Shown here piece after piece: positions 45,801-57,734 of a stretch of 64,000 nucleotides of DNA. The stretch is from Tipula vernalis (lineage: Eukaryota > Arthropoda > Insecta > Diptera > Tipulidae), in assembly GCA_958295665.1 (NCBI GenBank), contig OY282558.1, forward strand, positions 113,264,838-113,328,837. Direction: 5' to 3'. Position numbers and translations under genes: made by a program. Numbering within the stretch: the first letter of the stretch is position 1; each line of letters starts with the position of its first letter. The notes under the pieces were generated by a model. It worked only from the letters and a program-made list of their open reading frames with translations, made no database searches and was not told the DNA's origin.

Positions 45801-46427
45801 AATCCCAAGGTCGTCATGAATATTACTATTTCGAATGTACCAAGGAGCATTGGTAATACTGCGAAGTATTTTCGCTTGGGCTCGTTGCAGGAGTTCTCTG
45901 TTTGAAGCGCTGGTGGATCCCCATAACTGAATACCATATGTCCATAAGGGTTTGATTATCGCTTTGTACGGTAAAACTTTATTGGCTAATGACAACTGAG
46001 ATTTTCTTCCCATCAGCCAATACATTTTGGAAAATGTAATTTTTATTTGGTTGCGCTTTGTTTCAATATGATTTTTCCACGTTAATCTTCTATCTAGGTG
46101 CAAACCTAAGTATTTTACCTTCGTTTGTTGAGGAATATTTTTATCGTTTAATTTCACTGGTGGGCAGTTGCGTTTGTTCAGCATGAATGTGACATGAGTT
46201 GATTTGTTTTCGTTCACTTTTATTCGCCATGCCTTAAGCCAGTCCGCGACTTTGTTTAAATGATTCTGTAATTCCTTTGAGGCAATTTCAGGATTAGTGT
46301 GAGACACCAGGATGACATGTCATCGGCAAATGTTGATATTATTACTTTGTTGGTTACAGGTACATATATCAGCTGTGTACAACAAGTATAATATTGGTCC
46401 TAGAACGCTGCCTTGGGGGGCACCTGC

Positions 46428-46875
46428 ATTATTTATTTATTTTATTTTATTTATTTATTTACAAATTAATTTATATTGTTTTTGGCACACTCCACTTTGA
46501 GCAAGAGCTCATTCATAATGGAGTGTACCAAAAGAATTAAAGAATAACAAATAATTTAAGAACGTGGATTCTTCCTCGAAGCGAAAGTTTTCCTTTCTTC
46601 ATCAGCAACTCTTCCATCAAAGGGTAGGCTAACATGAAGTCAACGGCAATAGCGTGTTTTGTATGTGTTACCATATCTGCAGCCAAGATCACAATATTGT
46701 CCCTAAACTCTGTTAATCACTACTCTCATCTCCCCTCTAGCTGCTGCATACATTTCCGATTATTTTACTATTAGAAGTCATCAGAACTTCACGTATCATC
46801 ATCGATGGGTCCCCAAGATAAATAATATCATTTAAGCAAGCAGTTGCGCTGTTTTGTTTGACCATGTATTGCCTT
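46428..46875 (-). mobile_element. About 450-bp retroposon replacing part of Jockey RT, AAAT-repeat tail
   Basis: The RT frame stops after IYKIKELLPS (46,880) and resumes at GAPQGSVLGP (46,425); the intervening DNA is not Jockey. On the minus strand it ends in AAATAAATAAATAAAATAAA (about 46,460-46,433), which looks like a retroposon 3' tail. About 45-60 residues of RT that normally lie here are missing, so the event was insertion with deletion, or remaining Jockey DNA is unrecognisable. No target duplication found. Source family unknown. Confidence 0.55.
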
Positions 46876-48633
46876 TTAAGAAGGTAGAAGCTCTTTAATT
46901 TTGTAAATTAGTCCATCGTACCAAACTTTATCAAAAGCTTGGGCGATATCCAAAAAGGCAGCAGCACAATATTTCTTTTCCTCGAAGGTGATTTCGATTG
47001 CATTTACAATTCTGTGTACTTGCTCTATAGTACCATGTTGGTTTCGGAACCCAAATTGATGGCCTGGAATAACACGTTCGTCTAATATTGGTTTCAATTT
47101 CGTTAGTAACATTTTTTCAAATAGCTTTGAGATTGTGGGAGCATGCTTGATGGACGATATGATGAGATTTGCGTTTCATTTTTCCCTGGCTTGTGTATCA
47201 TTGTAATCACAGATATCTTCCATTTTTGAGGAATATAACTGGTTCGCATGATCGCGTTGAATACAAATATTATTAGTTTTATGCATTTATCTGGCAATTC
47301 CCTTATCATTTTTCCAGTAATGAGATCATGTCCTGGTGCCTTTTTCGGGCTTATGCAAGTTTTAATTGTATTCTTAACTTTCTTCCAGTTATACTTTTAA
47401 GGTTTACAGGATAAACCATCATTTATTGGCTGGGGTAGCACGAAATAATTATCTTCTTCGTGTGGGACGAATACTGTTGCTAGATGAGCAGCAAAAGCAT
47501 TGGCTTTTTCTTCGCCACTTCTCGCCCAATTTCCAGTTTGTAGTCTAATCGGTGGATTCGAATTTGTTGGCCTTCTTAAATTTTTTGTTGCCTTCCACAA
47601 AGAATAATCTGGCCTCTCGGTTGCCGAGAGATCACTTAAATAGTTCTTAACGCGCTTGTTTTCTTCTTATCGCAAAGCAAATCTTAGGGCCTTAATAGCT
47701 CGATTTAATTTCCATTTCAATAACGGTGATTTTGATTGCTTCCATTGACGGCGAATTTTTCGCTTTTCCTAGATTAGTTCCTGTATATTATGTGACAGTT
47801 TATTAACTATTTCCGAACTAATTATGCCGGGTGTAGCACTTCCAGCGTATAATGTAATGACATCTTTTAGATTCTCTGCCGCCGCATCAATATCAGCTGG
47901 TGTGATCAGACGAATATTAAGTAGACACTTTTATTCCACTAGCCTCCTATATTGATCCCAATTAGTTTTCTTGTTTGTAAGACGGTTCGGCATTTCGTTC
48001 CTTAGGACATCGCTACTCACTGATACTATTACCGGTGAGTGATCAGAAGACAGATCATAGCAATCGGTGGCCTTAGCATATGTACGTGGAATGCCCTTAG
48101 TTACATAAAAGTCAATTAGATCAGGAATTTTCTTTCTATCCGTGGGCCAGTAAGTTGGGTTACTTGCAGATAAATAATTCAGGGACTGTTCCTCTATAGC
48201 ATCATAAAGTTATTTGCCTTTCGGCGATGTTAATCTGCCCGTAAGAAATTTATTACCCAGCTGGCTGAAATAATTCAAGAACTGGAGTTTTTTATAGCAT
48301 GTTTTGGAATGCAGTACACTGCCGATATGACACAGTTTCCAGACCACACCTGGAGACAGATGCCCGTTGATTGTATATGTTCTTTCTCATATTTTGTAAG
48401 TTCGTAGTGTTTTAATCTTCGCTTAATCAATACAGCAGTGTCTCCTTGTGCTTTACCATCTGGGTGTTTGGTGTCATAAATAGAGTACACATTAATTTTG
48501 AAATAGCTATTTTTGGTGAAGCGTGTTTCTCATATTAACATTATGTCAATGTTGTGCTCAGTGAGAAATGCATGAACCTCCGCTTTATGTTGTGATAGGC
48601 CGTTTGCATTCCATATGGCTATTTTGATGATGG

Positions 48634-50062
48634 TCATTTCTGGCTTTTTACGACTATCTGCATCAGTGTGCTCATATTCTGCATCATTAGATCCAAGCTT
48701 TGCATCATATTAGTCAATTTATTTAAAGCTGTTGAGATGTTTCCCTCTTCACTTGCTTGAACTTTAGGAGCGGTACCTTTAAGAACACTTGCGTATGAAA
48801 CCCCTTGGTGCACGCTGCTGTTTACAGTTGCGTACTGTTGTCCATTTTGAGCGTTTATGTTTAGAATTTCTGGTCGTGCTTCTTTTCTAGCCGAAGAATG
48901 AAGATTAAGGGTTCGTTGCTCTGTTCGCTGCTTTGTATTGATTCTCCTTTTCAATTCTAGATAAATTGGGCACCCTCTATAATTAGCTGTGTGATTTCCA
49001 TCGCAGTTGCTGCTTTATTGCAAATCTTTGAACTATGGAGTTCAGCACATATAACACAAACATCGTTCAAAGTGCAATTTGCTCTAGTGTGCCCATATTC
49101 TTGGCACTTAAGACACTGTACCGGCCCATTTATTCTCCTGGGTTCCTCGATGGTAACTCTTCTGTACTGTAGATATTTTGGATAAAATATTGCATGGTTG
49201 CCTTTAACCTTTTTATTGTCTGGTTCTAATTCCAGACGAAACAATGGCTGAGGCACCTTCTCCCGATTAAATTTATTGGTAATAGATCTGCATTGGAAAC
49301 CTTTTTCAGCGAGAGCAGTTCGGATTTCGTTTGCATTCACGTAACTCTCTATTCCTTTTAAGATAACAGGCAATCCTTTTTGGCTCTTTAGTTGATAAGT
49401 ATTGTAATGTTTACCAACTTGGTCAAAATGTTTAATTAATGTTCTGTAAGCATCAATATTGAGCGGTTGAATTTTTGTTTCTTTTATACCTCCTCTTTTG
49501 ATCCCGGAAATATAAAATGCACCTTCCGTAATAAACTCGATCGTTTTTGAAAGTTCTCTATTTGATTCTTCCCTCAAATAGATTGGTGGCGATTTCTCAG
49601 TTTTTGGAGTTTTTTCGGCGCCAGGTCGTCAACGACCAAGCAAGAATACCTATTACTATGCGTTAATTCAACCCTAGCTAGCTTAGTGAATTTATTCGCG
49701 CTTGCACTGGCCGCTGATCTAGGGCTTCTTCTTCATTTTGATCGGACAGTAATATACCGATCTATTCCCGTTTGCACTAAACACTGACCTACATCACTGT
49801 TAATTTTATTGTCATCTGATGTCGATGCACTGTCATTGTTTGTTTTATCGTCAATATTTGGCGACGATGCACTTTTAGTTTCGTTATGGTTCAACACACC
49901 AATGTTATTTAAATTAATAATTTCACTTTGATTTAAATTGCCTGGTAAGGTAATTTTTTGAGCATTTAAAATTTGTTGTCGCTTTGGACTATGATGCTGC
50001 ACTTTTGTATTTTTATTAATAATTGAGGTCGTGACGTTCGGCGGCAAATCGCTTGTGGACAT
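48634..50062 (-). pseudogene. Jockey ORF1: nucleic-acid-binding protein (broken)
   Basis: ATG at 50,062 begins MSTSDLPPNVTTSII. The N-terminal part is S/N/D-rich and unstructured (to about residue 109). After stops and a shift around 49,580-49,730 the frame reopens with an RNA-recognition-like region (FYISGIKRGGIKETKIQPLN) and the zinc-knuckle array: CLKCQEYGHTRANC, then CVICAELHSSKIC. The third knuckle (GNHTANYRGCP) is frameshifted at about 48,955. The C-terminus has SYASVLKGTAPK and a methionine-rich tail LDLMMQNMSTLMQ, ending in TGA that overlaps the ORF2 ATG. The product would coat the element RNA. Confidence 0.88.
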
Positions 50063-50232
50063 GGGCGAAAGGTGAAGATAAGAACATCAAAATATTAAAA
50101 AAAAAAAAAAAAAAAAAAAAAGATTTAAACTGCTGATTCAACTTTTCACACAAGTAATAAGTAAATTATTTAAATGTTTACTCGGTGGTAGCAAAATTGC
50201 AACTCAGGGAATGGAAATTTCTCCACAGGAAT

Positions 50233-51885
50233 GAAATACTTTCCGCCTCGGTATGTAATCTACTATTATTGCCAATACTTGATTATTTCAATCAAACTAC
50301 TTAAATTCTCAATCTAGTACGAAGAACAAAATGCAGAAATTTTGAATTATCACTGTTAGGTGACCACTTTGACAGTCTCCGTATTGACCACTCTATTTGC
50401 AGACGTCTCGTTTACGTTTTTATATTTTTAATATTAGTCAAATCATTCACCTAAATATACTCAGACATGTTATACCAGTGCAAAGAACTTGTTAACTCCT
50501 AATTATTTAGCATTTTTAAAAAAAAAATGGATAGCATTTAAAAATGAATTAAGCCAATAAACCTATCATAAATTATATTGATAGAGACAGAAACCAAAAG
50601 CTTTTATTTAATCGTAACATAATAATATGTAAACACATAAGCTAATGAATCGTAAAAATTATAATACAACAACAACAACTTGACACGAATTAAATACCAT
50701 GACCTGGACCACTTTCTTTTCTATAAATATAGTAAAATAGTGTATCGCGTATATATACAAAAACTATCGACTATACTTGAAAAATTGATGCTTTAAATCT
50801 ATCTTTAATGATGGAAAGTTGATTGACTTTTGTCATGTAAATTTTTCTGTATAAACTCGGTATAAAAAGATTGGCTAAAATTTTGTTGAATACGTGCAAT
50901 TTGATTTTTACACATTTTTATAGTCAAAATATACAATAAAAATAGATGCATACACGAAAAGTAGGTTTTGAGAGTCTCTTTTCTTGCGTATCTTTCAATG
51001 ATTGTAGGTATAGCAAATAAATTACTAATTTTCTAATTTCGCAAACATTTGTTAAATTATTATCATTAAAATTTTATTAACATAATAAAAATTGAATTAG
51101 CTCGTGCATAATTCTCTTGACGTTAAAGAAAAATGTCGCTCAAAATCTATCACCGTCCGAGATTGTCTCCAAAACGAGGGCATAAATCGTCTAAAGAATC
51201 AGAATTTTTACTTTGGTATAGTTTGGTTAAATCATCATCATCATCATCTTAGCAAATTCGCCTTTGGCGAAAATGCAAATTAACAATTTTTACTTTCTTA
51301 TCCGTATGAAACATCGTACAAATGTTTTTAAATTTTAAGTTTTATTTTTTTTCTGATTCATTTAACGGATATTATAGTTTTTTAATCTTTGTATGAAATT
51401 ATATATTTAAACATGTCTTTAGAGTCAAGTTTAAGAGATTATTTGTTGAGTAATTTTAAGAATTGTATTTTGACGTAAAACATCTTCCATTTCGGTAAGT
51501 GTAGAGGTTACCTAAACACTTAATATGTCAACCTTTCGCATTACCTACGTTTGTTTACAGTATCCGTCATACTTTCCATAGAGTAGTGAACGTCTATTTA
51601 TTTGAAAGGTAATCAGCGAGTAAGAAACCTTACAGATTTTGGCGAAATTGAATGAAGTTGTATCGAGTTTAGTAAAATTTTTATTTTTAAGAAAAGTGAC
51701 TTTGAAATTTTGATGTGTTCGGACATTTCCTTCCGCTTGCGCGTTAATTTTCGCTCGGTTAAGTGATAGCTAAATTAAAGAAAAATAAACGTAAATTTCT
51801 TAAAGAATCGTTAGACACTGACATGTTCTTTCTGTATATCGCGCTCTTATTTAAAGTTGTTCCTGACTCGCTGGTTGGCTCTCAA
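50233..51885. other. AT-rich stretch without a recognisable gene
   Basis: A 36-bp segment ACCAAAAGCTTTTATTTAAT followed by CGTAACATAATAAT (about 50,591-50,625) is repeated at 51,890-51,924, downstream of the candidate exon's stop. A TCATCATCATCATCAT run lies at about 51,233. Otherwise nothing recognised. Confidence 0.45.
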
Positions 51886-51894
51886 GAAACCAAA

Positions 51895-51912
51895 AGCTTT
51901 TATTTATTCGTA
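51895..51912 (-). terminator. Possible polyadenylation signal of the exon at 51,969-52,292
   Basis: On the minus strand AATAAATAAAAG lies about 60 bp after the TAG stop of the candidate terminal exon. The distance and the hexamer AATAAA fit a 3' UTR end. The sequence is AT-rich, so chance matches are common. Confidence 0.35.
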
Positions 51913-51968
51913 ACATAATAATAAAAATGGGAACACGAAAAATTAAAATTTGTTTAAAATCAAAAATC

Positions 51969-52260
51969 CTAATTTTCAAAAAATATTTCATATAATTCGC
52001 CTTGTTCAGAATGCTCCATTCCTACATCGTCTAGATAACTGAGCGATACATCACGGCTAACTAGCGAATCAGTAAAGAAATGATCAGCGAAACCTGAATG
52101 GGTGGTGTCGAACCATCTTGCTGGCCAACACACACTTTGGCCAGTCAACACAAGCAAGGAGTTATAAGAGCCGGCGGTGTGATATATTTGTTTGTGTCCG
52201 TTCTGATGACTTGAAACTCCTCCTAAAACGGAAGCATACACGCCCCATATAGCTAAAGAA
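51969..52260 (-). CDS. Probable 3'-terminal coding exon of an unrecognised host gene
   Basis: A minus-strand frame ends at TAG (51,969-51,971) and is open to about 52,290. A possible acceptor, TTCTTTAG, lies at about 52,256, giving coding sequence from there. The peptide has balanced composition unlike the AT-biased noise around it: YASVLGGVSSHQNGHKQIYH, then LLVLTGQSVCWPARWFDT, ending DVGMEHSEQGELYEIFFEN. The middle LLVLTGQSVCWP is hydrophobic. I do not recognise the family. No upstream exon was found (it would lie at higher coordinates). A decayed gene copy is possible, as a 3' UTR-like segment recurs at 50.6 kb. Confidence 0.4.
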
Positions 52261-52299
52261 TTCTTTAAAAGTGATCTCGATCTAGAAATCCATCATTCC

Positions 52300-52740
52300 A
52301 TGCATAAAACAGTCTCTCAATTAAGCTGCAAAAACATATTCCTCAGCTTGTAGAGTGACGTTTTACATAAATTTTGTGGTTCAGTCGTAGTCGTAGCTTA
52401 AGCACAATCATTTTTTTCTAGTTTACATTTTGCATTAGTGATGACAGTTCATCTGTGGCTAAGTGGCGACTAAAATTTATTTTCCTTAATTTTAACGGCA
52501 AACTAGTCCTACAATTTGCAAATTCGATTAAAATCATCAGGTTCAAAATTTTATTTATCAAAAATCAATCTTTTTTAGACATTTAATTATAAATTTTTGT
52601 TTGAAGAATTAAAATATCATTGTGGTTGGGTTCTAATGTGATTTCGCAGACATTTAGAAGAAAAATAAGCTTTTAGAAATATTAAAAATATAAAAGGCTA
52701 AAACCTTACGAGGTCAGCAGACCTTCGATCTAAAAAATTA
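52300..52740. other. Stretch without a recognisable gene
   Basis: AT-rich, no long frames. If the exon at 52.0-52.26 kb is real, this is the preceding intron. Confidence 0.4.
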
Positions 52741-52744
52741 CGTG

Positions 52745-53960
52745 CCGGTGTGAACTCATCTCAAGTCAACTCAATTTAACCTCCAAATTAATTCTCAAAA
52801 CAATCCCTAACTGAGCAGGAACCCCTTACTCAGCTCCAACTCAATCTCAAACTCAATATCCAACTCAATCCGAAAGCAATCCCTAAAACAATAGCCAAAT
52901 CAACCCTCAAGTCAATCCTCAACCCAATCACCTAACTCAACTTTCAACTCGCCTTCGGTGGTACGACGATTAGAGCTTTGCTTCGCATATTGAGAGTCCC
53001 GAGTTCGATTCACGGAGATGGTAAGAAAATATGATTGTAGTGTTAGTAGCTTTTCCTTCAAACGACATTAAATATGGAGAATTTAAAGAAAAATTATAAA
53101 AAAAACTCAACCTTCAACTTTAACCCAAAACTCAACGTCCAACTTAATTCCCAAATCAGCACGGTCTGAAAAATTAAATGCGTACATGAATTCGACTCAC
53201 ATCAACTCAATCAACCTTCAACGAAACTGCCAAATAATACCCCAATTGCTAACTCAACCCCAATTCAACCTCATCTCAAACTTAACTCAAACCCAACTCA
53301 TCCCGAATCGACTCAATCCGAAAAACTACATGCGCATATAAACTTAATTGGAATTAACCCAATCAAAACCTTCAACTAGACCCTTATCCCGACACCCAAA
53401 TTAATTCCCAATCAAACCCTTTACTAAACTCCGAACCAACTTCAACTCAACCCCTTCTCAAAGCTAACTTGATCTCCAACTCAACCCAACCCTAAATCAA
53501 GCCAACTCAATGCCAAACAATGCTCAACTCAATTGCAAACTCAATACGTTTCGAAAGCTGCAAGCGTTCATGAACTCAAGTTAATCTAACCTTCAAATCC
53601 ACCCTCAATTCACCCCAAATAATTCCCTAACTGAATCCTTCGCTTGACCTCAACACAACCCCAACGTACGATAACTGCTAACGTACATGAACTAAATTCA
53701 ACCCCAAACTCAACCCCCAAATCAACATTGTCTGACAAACTATATGCGTTCTCCAAATCAAGAACTCAACCTAAAACAACTCAAGCTAACTCTAACTTGA
53801 CCCACAATTCAACTAGCAAATAAAACCATAACCGAACTCCTCACTTAAATTCTGAACTGCTAACCAACCCTAACTCAACCCACAAATCGGCCCCCAACAC
53901 GGGCATTCAATCCTTAACTAAACCCTAAACAAGGACCAACTTAATCCTCAAACCAGCATA
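52745..53960. repeat. AACTCAA-type satellite, copy 2
   Basis: Same unit structure as 18,540-19,500. The punctuating motif (GAAAAACTACATGCGCATAT and variants such as GAAAAATTAAATGCGTACAT) occurs at about 53,168, 53,320, 53,550, 53,668 and 53,730. A SINE-like segment interrupts it at 52,951-53,105. Downstream, at about 54,160-54,230, a TGGTTTTG ... TTTGGTTATTTTTG-CAG-ATTTCAAT segment also matches one after copy 1 (about 20,460-20,520), so the two loci are homologous beyond the satellite. Confidence 0.85.
52951..53105 (+). mobile_element. tRNA-related SINE-like insertion in the satellite
   Basis: CCCGAGTTCGATTCACGG at about 52,998-53,015 resembles a B box in a T-arm (GAGTTCGATTC). About 45 bp upstream, TGGTACGACGATTAGAGC is an A-box-like tRNA D-arm. 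A body with T/A-rich sequence and an A-rich tail (AAAAATTATAAAAAAAACTC) follows. It is diverged from the SINE at 20.1 kb but has the same position inside a satellite. Confidence 0.5.
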
Positions 53961-53964
53961 TCAA

Positions 53965-56900
53965 AACAGGCGGGTGGACATTTTTTTTGGGCTCTTTCGA
54001 ATTATCATATTCCCGAAAATGAAAATGAATAATGTGCTCCATTTAAATGGAAGACCCCAAATGGAATTCAAATAACTTCAATCCTTTGTTTTTTGTGGGA
54101 GGGGATGGGGGGCGAGGGTAACGATACCAACCCATTTCGAGCTCTAGACCTTCTAGACGTCGAGAAAAGTGGTTTTGAACAAAAGAAAATGTTTGGTTAT
54201 TTTTGGCAGGATTTCAATAACTTTGGGCGATGTTAATTTATAAAATTGGCGAAATTTGTTATTTTAAATCCCAACTTGACAAATTTGGTTCCAAAAAATT
54301 CAACAAAATAAAATTTAAAATTTTTTATTTAAATTTGATGAGTGAAAAGTTTATAAAAAAACACTTTCGATAATTTTCAGTTTTGGAAAGGGTTCGGTAT
54401 CGTTACCGCAAATAAAAAATCCAAAAAACCAAAAAAAAAATCCTGAAAAAAATGAAAAAGAAAACAAATTTTTGAAAATTTATTTTAATTCGTTTTATAC
54501 CTTAGAGTTAGAGGATGGGGCTGCTGCCTCCCAACCCCAACATTAACGATTTATTATAATTCCAACATTCTTAGAAATTAGAATATTTTTCAAAAATTTG
54601 TGTTTTTGATAATTATTCAGATACTAAATAAAATACAGAACTCCCTAAATTCGCTTAGTATCGGTCCATGTGAGGTATGTTTTGTTATTACATTGTAGTT
54701 GATAAAAATTTTGTATTTTTTGGGGATTTTTTTTGGGAATATGATTTGATCATATATGGATCCATTTGGGAAGTCCGATAGCAAAAATTCGAATTTTTAA
54801 ATGGTAAAATATGGTTATAAAAAACTATGTAAAATAATTTGAGTCTAAAATTTCAATTGATACAAAATTGACCAATTTCGTAACTTTTAAAATTTTAAGT
54901 TTCGTTCTAAATTGTTGCCGAATTCCTGTTAGACGCAAGTGCAAAATGTAAATTTTGAATTCATTTTTGAGATTAAAAAAAAATCTTAGATCAGAATTTT
55001 ATATTGATTTGTAGACAGAAAGTTTAAGAAATCATCGAGACGCTTGTAGACAGGAATAAACATCAACATTTAGATGCGTTTTTTTATGTATGATCGGATC
55101 CCGGATTAAATCATATTTCATGAAACGACAAAGAAATTCAAACAACTACTAGCTCATGTTTTCCAGTTGATTTCAATATAATCTTTGATCTGATCTGATA
55201 TATTTTTTGCTAAAACTTTGCTAATTTGTGTTGGTTGGTTAGTGATCGCTTTGAACATTTTATCTCCATGGATCGAATATTTTCGGTTAGCAGCAGCACA
55301 TTTTTTAATATTGGCGGGATAAACTAATATTTTTAGCAAGCTGAAATAAAACACAAACGACCCGATTCAAACGCGATATTTCTTGTGGAATCTGAAATCT
55401 GCCTTCTAACCAACCACAAAGTTATGTACGGTTGCTAATAAATTCCGGGGACAATGAAGGTCACACAATTTTGCTCTGGTACAAAATATTCCAAATAGAT
55501 CAAAACATTTAGTGGTCGCAAGTAGTTTAAAGAGAATTTTACTGCGTTTTCTTGAAGAACTGTCGTTTTTTAAAAATATTAATTTGTCTGGTAGTACAGT
55601 AGCTGAATGTTTTGTATTGTATCATTTCTCGAAGCAGTTGAGAATGTCACAGAAGTACTAATTTGGGGGCGATGACCCCCTTGTTGTATAATTGGTTCGT
55701 AGATTCGTAGACTAGTCCTTAATCATGAGAATTTGTTGCTGGTTTTTATCATAGCAATATTAAAAGGTTAAGCTGAGATCTTGATCTGTACCAAACCAGT
55801 TGACGATTAATTTAAAAAAATTAAACATTTGACATTTTGTACTGTTTCCTATGAATTTACTGAACTTTCTGGTTTATCCAATTATTTCATGAAAACAATG
55901 AATTTTACAAAAATTTCTTCCAATTTGGTTGACCCGCTGGTTGATTCCAGATTATGGTTACGTACGGACATGCAATTTGAGTTTAAGACTGGTTTTTTAT
56001 TTTAAACATTTGAATTTATTTAGTTTGCCAGTTTTATAAGGCTACCAAAGCATCTTTAAATATTCAGAATGTTCAACTTCGAAGTCTTATTCATACTATC
56101 TATTTCTCCTTTAATCTGCTTTTTCGAGTCATTTTTGGTAAAATTATTAAGTTCTGCCAAGTATAGAATATAGAAATTTAACAAAACATAACTTTTGTGA
56201 TCAAAAGGGTTAGACTGGAGCTAATGTTTGAGTTTGTGACCATTTTTTAATCATCTCTCGCCAAATCATTTTATCCGACCAACGATTTTTAGGTTTTGCC
56301 TAGTTTCGACTGATTCGATCGATACGCGCTAAATCTGATACATCTGTTAAATAATTCCTTATCTGGAAAACCATACCAATCTAAAATAATAAATGTGTTT
56401 GATTTAAGTCCCTATAGCCTGTATGGATTGTGATAGGGTCGTATCTTTGGTGGTCAATTTGGTGTGATTTTACTAGTCCCGATTTTAACTTCTGCAGTTA
56501 GGAAGCTTATCAACCTTTCCTTATAGTTGATCAACACGAATGTCTCTTTAGTCATTATTGCCTGCCTAATTAAAAAAAAAATAAAAAATTGACTCTGTTG
56601 CAAATAAATTACCCGGAACGTGTAAAAATGTTCGAAATAAAAATCACTGAAATTTGTAAACCAAATTACTTTCATCGAGATGACACCACAACAATTTTAA
56701 AATAATAACATTGTTCAATTTGTACAATAAAAATAATTAAGATGAAATTACAGCTATATCTTTCTTTTCATTTGTACCACAAAATATCTTAAGAGTTTAT
56801 AAGTTTTTTGTTTTTATAAATCATCGACATACCTAATAAGAATATAAGAACCGCACAACAATTTGTCTCGTTAGCTTATTTATGGGTTTTCTAGTGTTTG

Positions 56901-57730
56901 GCATTAAGCCCATTACACAGAATAATAGTATGTATTTCATTTAACGGTAAATCGAATGTCTTGTTATTGTTATAAACAATCTTGTTAGAATAGTTTGTTT
57001 TTTTGTACCAATAGGTGGTGAACATGATGAACGAGAATAAAAATTACCTTTTGTGCTGCATGTCGCGATTCTAATTATTTTTGTCCATTGTTGTCGTCAA
57101 AATGATGTAATTATATTTTGGTTAATGATCCATTAAATTAGTCCGCAATTAAACTTTTTAGACTAACCCATTTTATATTTTGACATTATTTTTTTTAATT
57201 AGACGCGTCTTGTTTTTAAGTATTTGCTAATTTAATAATTAGCAAATTTTCTCATTGACACGAAACGGCTTTTCAATTATGTTTTGATTTTCTTACTTTT
57301 AAATAAATAATTGTTTTTATCGTTTAATAGCTAATTAAATTATTTTGAGTTTGAGGTATGTAGCCTTAAATATTTCAGTTCTATTTACATTAGTTTCTAA
57401 GTCATTAACGCTTTTAAATACATTTTATAACAAAAATCGGATCGTAATCTGTGTAATTTATTTCGCACGTAATTTAATGTAATTACTTATGGTTTACTTT
57501 ACAAAGAATTTCAAGTTCAGTTTTGTTTAGTATAGATGTACCAAGATTTCCCAACCGGTCTCTTGCCATACTGCTTGTAATTAACTTTGGTAATCATAAA
57601 AAATTGCAATGCACAAAATAATACATGGTGTTCCGAAAGAAACTAACCATAAGCACATCTTGTGACAGATTGTTGAAAATGAGTGAGGCTGCCTTTAGTG
57701 CCCACTGTTCATCTTGATGCCTGGTTTAAT
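53965..57730. other. AT-rich stretch without a recognisable gene
   Basis: Frames are short. A 66-codon minus frame at 55,354-55,154 (SIHGDKMFKAITNQPTQISK within it) has a natural-looking composition but no family I recognise; it may be transposase-derived. A T/A-rich block at 54,240-54,480 is low complexity. No tandem arrays or TIR pairs noticed. Confidence 0.4.
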
Positions 57731-57734
57731 TAGA

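Larger units (their letters stand above)
45415..48637 (-). pseudogene. Jockey ORF2: endonuclease and reverse transcriptase (broken)
   Basis: ATG at 48,637 starts MTIIKIAIWNANGLSQHKAE, the APE-type endonuclease start (IWNANGL), with an in-frame stop just before ETRFT. EN continues with DTAVLIKRRLKHYEL (about 48,430) and SAVYCIP. RT shows SSYRPSSMLPQ (47,150), PGHQFGFRNQHGTIEQVHRI (about 47,040), AAFLDIAQAFDKVWYDGL (motif A, about 46,940), APQGSVLGPILYLLY (about 46,400) and the FADD region at 46,320, shifted right after ADDM. The C-terminal part is 46,307-45,780 (VKYLGLHLDRRLTWKNHI). The stop is at 45,415. It encodes target nicking and reverse transcription; many lesions. Confidence 0.88.
45198..50232 (-). 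mobile_element. Full-length but inactive Jockey-clade LINE with 13-bp target duplication
   Basis: TCTCCACAGGAAT stands at 45,198-45,210 and again at 50,220-50,232, flanking the element. At the left end it is followed by a poly(T) (poly(A) on the element strand, about 45,211-45,222). The 5' UTR (50,219-50,063) contains a T-rich run seen as about 25 A at 50,096-50,120. ORF1 and ORF2 follow with a 4-bp ATGA overlap, as in Jockey-clade elements. Two insertions (45,572-45,800 and about 46,428-46,875) interrupt ORF2. Multiple stops and frameshifts inactivate both genes. Confidence 0.92.

Noticed and set aside
53001..53015. Functional tRNA gene in the satellite
   Set aside because: Only a B-box-like T-arm and a loose A box; no acceptor stem pairing or anticodon arm could be supported.
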